From the NCBI GenBank assembly GCA_014378525.1, contig JACMNL010000140.1:1-64000 (forward strand): DNA of 64,000 nt, read 5' to 3'. This DNA comes from Bacteriovorax sp. GTDB lineage: Bacteria > Bdellovibrionota > Bacteriovoracia > Bacteriovoracales > Bacteriovoracaceae. The notes beneath the pieces were generated by a model, which ran no database searches, was not told the DNA's origin, and was given only the letters and a program-made list of their open reading frames with translations. How positions within the stretch are numbered: the first letter of the stretch is position 1; each line of letters begins with the position of its first letter. Positions 1 through 6,471 of this stretch are shown piece after piece. The translations under genes and the position numbers were made by a program.

Positions 1-28
1 AGAAAAAAGGTTTTGTTCAACAGCTCAA

Positions 29-1834
29 TTGAAGCTCCAGATAAATTATAAATCTTCATTATACTCCCTGATTGTTATTTTACTCGGGAGCGCTTCTGTC
101 TTTTATCTTTTCAAATATAATCCTCCAAAAGATCGTCCTGGCAATGTTTATGAAGATCAGCATTTTAACCATTCAAAATTCACCAATCTGCATTTTCAGG
201 AAAGCTCTTCAGTACTCGGAATAGATTATCGAAATATTGATTTTGTTCTTAAAAATGTTGATCCAAAAAAATACATAACTTCTGAATTCGTTTCTCCTTC
301 AGTATCTGTTGTAGATGTAAATAATGACGGTTTCATGGATATTTATATAACGACTTCCGATAACAAGCCCAATCTGCTTTACATCAATCAGGGCGGAAAA
401 TATTTTGTTGAAAAGGCCGCAGCGTACAACCTCGCCAATCTTAATCAAAAGTCTTATCCGAGTTATGCCTTGTGGGCCGATTTTAATCAGGACGGCCGCA
501 TCGACTTGTTACTTGCGCGCTTTGGATGCCATGGGCTTTATCTTCAATCGAGAGATGGAAAATTTATCGACAGTTCTGATAAGCTCAATGGTTACTGTTC
601 TCGGCCGGACGGAGTGAATGTCGGTGATTTTTATCAAACTGGCAGACTGGATTTAGTTTTTGCAAATTTTTCTGCGGGCCCGGATGAACTTACTGAGTCC
701 AATGTTTTATGGATGAATAACACTCAGTACGACAATAAAACTGGTGGGAAAAATAAGCTGCTTCGAAATACAGGTAAAGAGTTTGTCGTAGAAGAAAAAG
801 CAGATTTTATCACCAGATCCTATACACACAATGCGGGAATTGCCGATGTAAACCTGGATGGACTGCCTGATATCTTTTTTGCCAACGATTATGCTCATGA
901 CGAACTTTTCCTCAATAAAGGTCAGGGTGTTTTTCAGGATGTGACTGAAGAGTACTTACCTAAAATATTTCACGGATTATCGGGAATGAATTCAGAGTTT
1001 TTTGATTATAATCGAGATGGCCTTCTGGATTTATATGTCACAAATATTTATAAGCCTCCTTTTTATAGAAAATTTAATTTGTTATGGAAGAAAAAAGCTG
1101 ACGGAAGATTTGAAAATGTATCAACAGATACGGGTTCTGCCAGATGCGGGTTTTCATGGGGTGCAAAATTTGCAGATATTGACCATGATGGACAGGATGA
1201 TTTGCTGATTGCCAATGGACGAACAAGATCTCCTGAAATAAAAAATATCAATCAAGGCAAATCGATGTGGTATGAAAGAATTGAAGTATCACAAATTCCA
1301 AGATTTTTAAGAAAGTATTATCACCCTAAAACTGAAATTACCGGCCGGTACATTTCTGCTTTTGAGCATAATTGTTTTTTTGCACAAAAAAATGGAAAGT
1401 TCTTTGATATTTCAAAAATGTCAGGTTTTGATGATACTGAAGAAAATAAAACACTGGCCTTGATTGATTATGATAATGACGGCAAGATGGATGTGATTAC
1501 GGCCGGAGGACTGGCAAAACTTAAAATTTATCATAATACATCAGAAATAAAACCGTTCAATCACTGGATCGGCTTTTCTTTAATTGATAAAAACGGAAAT
1601 ACAATACCTCATGGTGCCAGAGTAAAATTTAAACTCTCAAACGGCGAGACCGTCCTCCGTGAAATTTATCCTGCAAACGGTTACAGAGGATTCAGTGATG
1701 CCCGTGTAAATGTCGGCCTGGGGAAATCAACTATAGTTGGTGACGTTGAAGTTTACTGGCCTATATCAAGAAGTATAAAAAAAATACGTAACTTTAAGAT
1801 AGATCAATATAATTCCATAAGAGAATTGCAATGA
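29..1834 (+). CDS. UnbV/ASPIC-type FG-GAP (VCBS) repeat protein, secreted or membrane-anchored
   Basis: About 601 residues. One hydrophobic segment near residues 10-28 suggests export or an N-terminal anchor. At least seven Asp-rich, calcium-binding-like FG-GAP/VCBS blades follow (for example VDVNNDGFMDI, ADFNQDGRIDL, IADVNLDGLPDI, FFDYNRDGLLDL, LIDYDNDGKMDV), consistent with a beta-propeller. The last ~70 residues (IPHGARVKF...ANGYRGFSD...VGLG...VYWP) match the ASPIC/UnbV domain. The start is uncertain: TTG at 29 lacks a well-spaced ribosome binding site and the frame stays open to the window edge, so the true start may lie outside. The stop overlaps the next start by 4 bases (ATGA), which couples it to the RnfD-like gene. 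Family assignment is firm; molecular function is unknown. Confidence 0.8.
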   Translation: MKLQINYKSSLYSLIVILLGSASVFYLFKYNPPKDRPGNVYEDQHFNHSKFTNLHFQESSSVLGIDYRNIDFVLKNVDPKKYITSEFVSPSVSVVDVNNDGFMDIYITTSDNKPNLLYINQGGKYFVEKAAAYNLANLNQKSYPSYALWADFNQDGRIDLLLARFGCHGLYLQSRDGKFIDSSDKLNGYCSRPDGVNVGDFYQTGRLDLVFANFSAGPDELTESNVLWMNNTQYDNKTGGKNKLLRNTGKEFVVEEKADFITRSYTHNAGIADVNLDGLPDIFFANDYAHDELFLNKGQGVFQDVTEEYLPKIFHGLSGMNSEFFDYNRDGLLDLYVTNIYKPPFYRKFNLLWKKKADGRFENVSTDTGSARCGFSWGAKFADIDHDGQDDLLIANGRTRSPEIKNINQGKSMWYERIEVSQIPRFLRKYYHPKTEITGRYISAFEHNCFFAQKNGKFFDISKMSGFDDTEENKTLALIDYDNDGKMDVITAGGLAKLKIYHNTSEIKPFNHWIGFSLIDKNGNTIPHGARVKFKLSNGETVLREIYPANGYRGFSDARVNVGLGKSTIVGDVEVYWPISRSIKKIRNFKIDQYNSIRELQ

Positions 1835-2670
1835 TCAAAAAACTTATAAGACGAGAAATAAATGGCAGATGGTTTTTAGGTGGCAGTCATGTCACTTTGT
1901 TTATTATATGTCTGGTGGTCTTTGAACTGCAAAGATCATGGTTGCAGATTGCATTCGGGTATTTTTGCGGTCTTTTGACAGAGTTTATCCTTTATAAAAC
2001 ATCTGATAAATATCCCGACAACAAAACCTTCGACCGCTTGTTTTCAGCATTTACCGAGGTTGCAGGATTAATTATTTTAATCAAGTCACACAAGTGGTGG
2101 CTGTATGGGCTTTTAGGTTTTTTTGCGGTGGTTTCCAAATATTTCATTAGAAGAAGCAATAACTCACATCTTTTTAATCCGACTAATTTTGCTATCGTCA
2201 TTTCCCTTATATTTCTTCCTACATCATGGTTTGGCGCGTGGGCAGATGAGTACATGTACCACTGGTATCCAATGCTTCATGTGACAGTGCTGGGACTTAT
2301 TGCGGTATGGCTCGGAAGAACATACACTGTTTCGTTCTCTTATATTTTAAGTGTTATTTTTTGGTGTGCAGTTTTTTTTCCGCTCCATGATTTATCTTCT
2401 GTCGTTTATGCGTTTGCTCCTGAATTTGGAGCGATTGGATTAATTTTTCTATGGCTTATGATTACTGATCCTAAGACTGCGCCCGCGTCTGCCAGTGGAC
2501 AGATGACATATGCTTTTAGCATAGCTTTCCTGCATATTTACCTTCGATCTAGGCAGTATCTTTATTCGCGGTATATTTCATTATTTATAATTACACTACT
2601 TTTTTATGCAATTAATGTGTTCTGGTTTGAAAAAAGAAACCAAACGGTCAGCTTATCAGGTACGAATTAG
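1831..2670 (+). CDS. UnbU/RnfD/NqrB-like integral membrane protein
   Basis: A 279-residue protein with about eight hydrophobic segments. It carries signatures of the NqrB/RnfD family: LFNPTNFAIV in the middle and MITDPKTAP near residue 215. In Rnf and Nqr complexes this subunit binds flavin and helps move electrons and ions across the membrane. No other rnf or nqr subunit is visible, so a complete complex is not implied. Coupling to the upstream ASPIC protein matches the unbV-unbU pair known from enediyne clusters, where UnbU is also RnfD-like; that link is from family knowledge. Strong on membrane family, weak on role. Confidence 0.75.
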   Translation: MIKKLIRREINGRWFLGGSHVTLFIICLVVFELQRSWLQIAFGYFCGLLTEFILYKTSDKYPDNKTFDRLFSAFTEVAGLIILIKSHKWWLYGLLGFFAVVSKYFIRRSNNSHLFNPTNFAIVISLIFLPTSWFGAWADEYMYHWYPMLHVTVLGLIAVWLGRTYTVSFSYILSVIFWCAVFFPLHDLSSVVYAFAPEFGAIGLIFLWLMITDPKTAPASASGQMTYAFSIAFLHIYLRSRQYLYSRYISLFIITLLFYAINVFWFEKRNQTVSLSGTN

Positions 2671-2742
2671 TTAAGTTTTTTTTAGTAGCACCTGATACTG
2701 CATTTGCAAAATCATTTTGTCCTCCGGGGAAAGCAGTCTCTC

Positions 2743-3363
2743 TTATAAACTTTCTTTCCACTTCTGTAATTCTTTAATCAACTCAGGCGAAACCTTATTA
2801 CCTTTTCCAACCGGTGGCATTGGTTCATCATCAATATCAAACGCTGTCGTCATCTTATAAATAATGTCGTCATACTTTTCGATTACAACAGCTTTAGAAG
2901 TCAGGTTTGCGTGCTTGGTTTGAGTGGCGCTATGACATTTTAAACAGCTTGCCTGGAAAAGTGATTTTTGAAGGTTTGCGAACTTGTTATCAGACATCCA
3001 CGATTTAAATTCTTTGATGACTACAGGATTAACAGGATTTCCTTTTGGTGGCATATTATCAACACCAATATCCCAGGCGTCTGTCATACGGTAAAGCATG
3101 TCGTCTGCGTTTTCTAAAACAACTGCTTTTGAAGTCAGGTTACTGTGTTTAGTTTGATTAGCATTGTGGCACTTGATACAGCTCACACCGATAAGATCTT
3201 TTTGGATTGAAGCGAAGGCAGGATCGTTATCCTGGGCAACTTTAATTTCACTCTGGCCATTAGTTGTACTATTGGAAAAAGCAAGCGCGCTTTTGTCCGA
3301 ACCGCAACCAGCAAGGGTTATTGTAAAACTTAAAAATAATAATCCCATCAACTGATTTTTCAT
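2743..3363 (-). CDS. Tandem-domain c-type cytochrome lipoprotein
   Basis: A 206-residue protein with a lipoprotein signal (TLAGC, lipidated Cys20). Two homologous units of about 75 residues follow. Each has one CxxCH haem site (Cys62-Cys65-His66 and Cys140-Cys143-His144), a shared QTKHxNLTSKAVV stretch just after the haem site, and an MPP motif (about 104 and 182) that could supply the Met ligand. It is probably a periplasm-facing electron carrier or haem sensor. The internal repeat is clear from sequence and points to a domain duplication. It is convergent with the RnfD-like gene and divergent from nothing close, so its partner is not evident. Confidence 0.75.
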   Translation of the reverse strand: MKNQLMGLLFLSFTITLAGCGSDKSALAFSNSTTNGQSEIKVAQDNDPAFASIQKDLIGVSCIKCHNANQTKHSNLTSKAVVLENADDMLYRMTDAWDIGVDNMPPKGNPVNPVVIKEFKSWMSDNKFANLQKSLFQASCLKCHSATQTKHANLTSKAVVIEKYDDIIYKMTTAFDIDDEPMPPVGKGNKVSPELIKELQKWKESL

Positions 3364-3423
3364 AGGTGATGGTTATACGCCCCGAAGTGAGAGGGCTCAA
3401 GCAAATTTGAAGAAATTACAGGG

Positions 3424-4227
3424 CTATTTACTGTCTTCTTTTTTTATAGATTCGCGGATAAAGTACTTCAGGACTTTGCTTCTGTTAGCACCACCGAAAA
3501 GCGCTCTTAAATCTTCGTGAAGACCCTGATCAAAGATCAGAGCATGCATGGTACCGGGACCCTCTTCAATTCTTTTAGTAACCTTCGTTAAAGAGTCACT
3601 CGAAGATTTCAAATTTGTAATGGATTGGGCGAAATTTTTATCGTTTAAAGTCACCATGATTTTGTTAGAATTAGCAGTTAAATTTTCCAGGTTTGTAAGG
3701 ATTTTATCGATTCTCTTGCCTTCAACATTACCCATAATATTATCAAGTTTATTTAATACTCCACCGGCCGCAACCACCAGGTCTTCACCCTTAGTCATGA
3801 TGTGATCAAGTTGTGAGTTTTCATTGGTAATAAGAATGTCACCGTCTGTTATCGCCGGAGACTCTTCTGTTCCACCTCCGATCTCGAGGTACTTATCTCC
3901 AAGTACACCCTGAGTTTTGAAAGTGATTTCAGAATCTTTTTTAATCCACTCTTTATATTTTTCTGTAATGCCCAGATTGATCCTCAACGTGCTCAGATTT
4001 TTAAACTCGATCGATTGAACGCTTCCGACTTTAATCCCTCTTAGTTGAACAGCAGCACCTTCTTTTAAGCTCTGTGCGCTTTTCACTTCAGTTACAATCT
4101 TCACTTTGCTGCTGAAAAAAGGATTTTCTTTATTCAGCATGAAGACAGTGATCATCACGACTAAAAGTAGTGCTGATATAAACATACCTGAAACGAGATA
4201 ATTTTTTTTGTCAGTTGGCTTAAACAT
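3424..4227 (-). CDS. mlaD: MlaD-like MCE-domain lipid-binding protein
   Basis: A protein of about 267 residues with one N-terminal transmembrane helix (about 12-30), an MCE domain (about 37-115, with LKEGAAVQLRGIKVGSV and a VLGDKYLEIG motif), and a long helical tail. MCE proteins are periplasmic rings that carry phospholipids between the membranes with an MlaFE-type ABC transporter. The start at 4227 is chosen because AAGGATT sits 4-5 bases upstream and the mlaF stop ends two bases before it. A longer reading from 4245 would overlap mlaF without a better ribosome site. It is the last gene of the minus-strand operon. The tail is rich in helix-forming repeats (NLENL, NLKSS), longer than in E. 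coli MlaD. Confidence 0.85.
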   Translation of the reverse strand: MFKPTDKKNYLVSGMFISALLLVVMITVFMLNKENPFFSSKVKIVTEVKSAQSLKEGAAVQLRGIKVGSVQSIEFKNLSTLRINLGITEKYKEWIKKDSEITFKTQGVLGDKYLEIGGGTEESPAITDGDILITNENSQLDHIMTKGEDLVVAAGGVLNKLDNIMGNVEGKRIDKILTNLENLTANSNKIMVTLNDKNFAQSITNLKSSSDSLTKVTKRIEEGPGTMHALIFDQGLHEDLRALFGGANRSKVLKYFIRESIKKEDSK

Positions 4228-4228
4228 A

Positions 4229-4963
4229 CTAATCCTTATGCACATTAAACTTATTAACGATCGGGTCGGAAGAAGTTTGGAATTTTATTGGGGTATCGTT
4301 GAAAATAATTTTTCCTTCGTGCAGAACCACGATGCGGTCACACAGTGAAAGTGCTGAAGGAATATCGTGAGTAACGAAAATCGAAGCGAGACCTTTATCT
4401 TTCAGTTTCTGCATAAGAGCGACGACGTTTAACGTGTTCGCTGGATCAAGCCCTGCAGTCGGCTCATCATAAAGTAATACTTCGGGGTTTAAGATCATCG
4501 CACGGGCCATTCCTACACGTTTTTGCATACCACCTGATAAATCAGAAGGCATGACACTTTCACGGCCGGGAAGGTCGATAAGCTTCAGCATGTCGCGGAC
4601 TTTATCCTTGATCTGCTGGTAACTGAAATTTGTATGTTCAAAAAGCGGGTAGGCTATATTTTCGAAAACGTTGATTGAATCGAACAAGGCACCGCTCTGG
4701 AATGAATAGGAGATTTTAATTCTATAAGGAGTGAGTTCGTCTTCCATCAGGTGATCATAACGTTCACCGTGGAAAATGATTTCACCCTGGTCGATACGCT
4801 CTAATCCGATAATTGATCTTAGTAGAACTGATTTACCTGTTCCAGAGCCACCGAGAAGTCCAAGGCTTTCGCCTTTCTTCAAAGTAATGTCGATACCGCG
4901 ATGGATTTTATTTTTTCCAAAGCTTTTATGAACATTCTTTAATTCTAAGATTGATTCACTCAT
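4229..4963 (-). CDS. mlaF: MlaF-like ABC transporter ATP-binding protein
   Basis: A 244-residue ATPase with Walker A GGSGTGKS (38-45), Q-loop FQSG (88-91), signature LSGGM (142-146), Walker B VLLYDEP (162-168), and a THD switch histidine near 200. The YSFQSGALFDSINVFENI stretch is typical of the MlaF/Ttg2A group. It powers lipid movement through MlaE. It lies between mlaE and mlaD with gaps of one base, so the three are co-translated. Family assignment is secure; direction of lipid transport cannot be read from sequence. Confidence 0.92.
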   Translation of the reverse strand: MSESILELKNVHKSFGKNKIHRGIDITLKKGESLGLLGGSGTGKSVLLRSIIGLERIDQGEIIFHGERYDHLMEDELTPYRIKISYSFQSGALFDSINVFENIAYPLFEHTNFSYQQIKDKVRDMLKLIDLPGRESVMPSDLSGGMQKRVGMARAMILNPEVLLYDEPTAGLDPANTLNVVALMQKLKDKGLASIFVTHDIPSALSLCDRIVVLHEGKIIFNDTPIKFQTSSDPIVNKFNVHKD

Positions 4964-4964
4964 T

Positions 4965-5759
4965 TTAATTCCAGATAACCAAAAAGATTTTACTGATAAA
5001 AAAATCTGTTACTAAAATTAATATCGATGCCGTTACTACAACCCACGTTGTGGTGATACCAACACCTTTCGTTCCGTCTTTTGTATTGAGTCCTTTATAG
5101 CAGGCGAAGATCGTGATGATTCCGCCGAAGACCATCGACTTGAAAATTCCTGAAACGTAATCATGAAGTTTTACCGTCGAGAATACTTTAAATAAATAAA
5201 AGCCGGGGATGATATCGAATTCTGTTTTACAGACAATCATTCCTCCGATGATTCCGACAGCGAACGAGAGCGCAGTCAAAAGCGGGAGTGAAATAATCAT
5301 CGCCCAAAAGCGAGGAACAACCAATACTCTTATGGGAGACGTACCAAGTGCCCTGATCGCGTCCACTTGTTGATTAACGTTCATGGCACCGATTTCAGCA
5401 GCGATACCAGAGCCTACTCGACCTGCAACCAGAAGGGAGGTGAAGAGTGGGGCCATTTCACGGGCAAGAGATAAGGAAACAACAGCGGGCACATAAAGTG
5501 TTCCACCGAACTTTGTGAGTCCATATCCAAAGTTTAATGTCATCACCAGTCCCATCGTTAATCCGATGACGACAGTGATTGAAGTTGATCCGAAACCAAG
5601 CAGGTTAATCTGCTCCATTAAGCGAGCGGTATAAAACTTTCCGCTGAATGTGCATTTGATGGTTTGAAAAAGTAGTGAAAAAATTTCGCCGACGAAAATA
5701 AAAAAGTCTTTTGCTTTTTCAATTCTATCATCGATCGCTGCCTGAAAGTGTGCCTTCAT
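4965..5759 (-). CDS. mlaE: MlaE-family ABC transporter permease
   Basis: A 264-residue membrane protein with about five or six hydrophobic helices and the conserved MlaE core (LAREMAPLFTSLLVAGRVGSG followed by AAEIGAMNVNQQVDAIRALG). This is the inner-membrane permease of an MCE lipid transporter. Its start codon directly follows the TAG stop of the upstream lipoprotein gene, so the two are likely coupled. No mlaB or mlaC is visible beside it, as is common for MCE systems outside enterobacteria. Confidence 0.92.
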   Translation of the reverse strand: MKAHFQAAIDDRIEKAKDFFIFVGEIFSLLFQTIKCTFSGKFYTARLMEQINLLGFGSTSITVVIGLTMGLVMTLNFGYGLTKFGGTLYVPAVVSLSLAREMAPLFTSLLVAGRVGSGIAAEIGAMNVNQQVDAIRALGTSPIRVLVVPRFWAMIISLPLLTALSFAVGIIGGMIVCKTEFDIIPGFYLFKVFSTVKLHDYVSGIFKSMVFGGIITIFACYKGLNTKDGTKGVGITTTWVVVTASILILVTDFFISKIFLVIWN

Positions 5760-6245
5760 CTAGTTGAGCTTCAGGAGTTGAGAAAACTTATCGAAGTCTT
5801 CTGAGTCTTTCTGCAGGTTCTTCATGCTAGTGGCAATCAGTGCGAAGTCGTAGATGCAGTTATTTTTTTGAGTCGTAAGAATTCTGAAGAATCTTTCGAT
5901 TCCATCAATAGATCCTTTAGCGATAACCACTGAAGCGTCTCTATCCTGAAACTGGATTTGTTTTCTTTCGATATAATCAACGTTGTTGATACCAGCAAGC
6001 ATGGAGTTTGTTAAAACACTCAGGTTGCTCATTTCATTTTTTCTGCAGGCACTATTAAAGAGAAAAAAACTTTTTGTATTTTTATTATTTAATGCAAGAT
6101 CAGATCCTTCATCTTCAACCGCTACCCATGGTGCTTTGAGATTTGCAGTTAACTGGTTATTAACTGTTTTACTTTTTACATATGCGCCATTATCCGCAGA
6201 AGAGCAGGCAGTGACGAGAATAAGCAATATAAATAGTTTTTTCAT
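5760..6245 (-). CDS. Small lipoprotein of the MCE operon, function unknown
   Basis: A 161-residue protein with a lipoprotein signal (LVTACSSAD, lipidated Cys14). The mature part has no family I recognise. Two cysteines (in SACRKNE and NNCIYDF) could form a disulfide in the periplasm. It is the first gene of the operon that continues with mlaE, mlaF and mlaD, and its stop abuts the mlaE start. An accessory role in lipid transport, for example as an outer-membrane partner in place of MlaA or MlaC, is an inference from position only. Confidence 0.6.
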   Translation of the reverse strand: MKKLFILLILVTACSSADNGAYVKSKTVNNQLTANLKAPWVAVEDEGSDLALNNKNTKSFFLFNSACRKNEMSNLSVLTNSMLAGINNVDYIERKQIQFQDRDASVVIAKGSIDGIERFFRILTTQKNNCIYDFALIATSMKNLQKDSEDFDKFSQLLKLN

Positions 6246-6420
6246 AAAGTTGTCTAAAACAGTTAAGTTAATCTAATACTTTCTTACCCTACTATTAGAA
6301 GATTTTTGTAAATGATTGTAAATAGATTGTTTGTCTCTTTCGTCAACAATTTGACCGGCATTTTTTGCTTGTGAGAAAAATTTTCCTTTAAAAAAATCCA
6401 AAAACGGGTAAGATTAAAAA

Positions 6421-6448
6421 ACAAGTCACTTCAGGATGAAGCCGACAG
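6421..6448 (+). promoter_or_regulatory. Candidate sigma-28-like promoter before the flagellar operon
   Basis: ACAAGTCA (6421-6428), 12 bases, then GCCGACAG (6441-6448). The second box resembles the GCCGATAA -10 element of flagellar sigma-28; the first matches TAAAGTTT only partly. It lies 24 bases before the likely ATG at 6472 of the first gene of the operon. Suggestive only. Confidence 0.3.
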
Positions 6449-6471
6449 TATTTAACCGCTAGGACAATTTG

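Noticed and set aside
2671-2742. Possible terminator between the RnfD-like gene and the cytochrome gene
   Set aside because: Only a weak CAAAAT/ATTTTG pairing is present, without an adjacent T-tract.
6340-6380. Sigma-54-like sequence CCGGCATTTTTTGCTTG before the TPR gene
   Set aside because: Only 8 bases separate GG and GC; a sigma-54 promoter needs 10.
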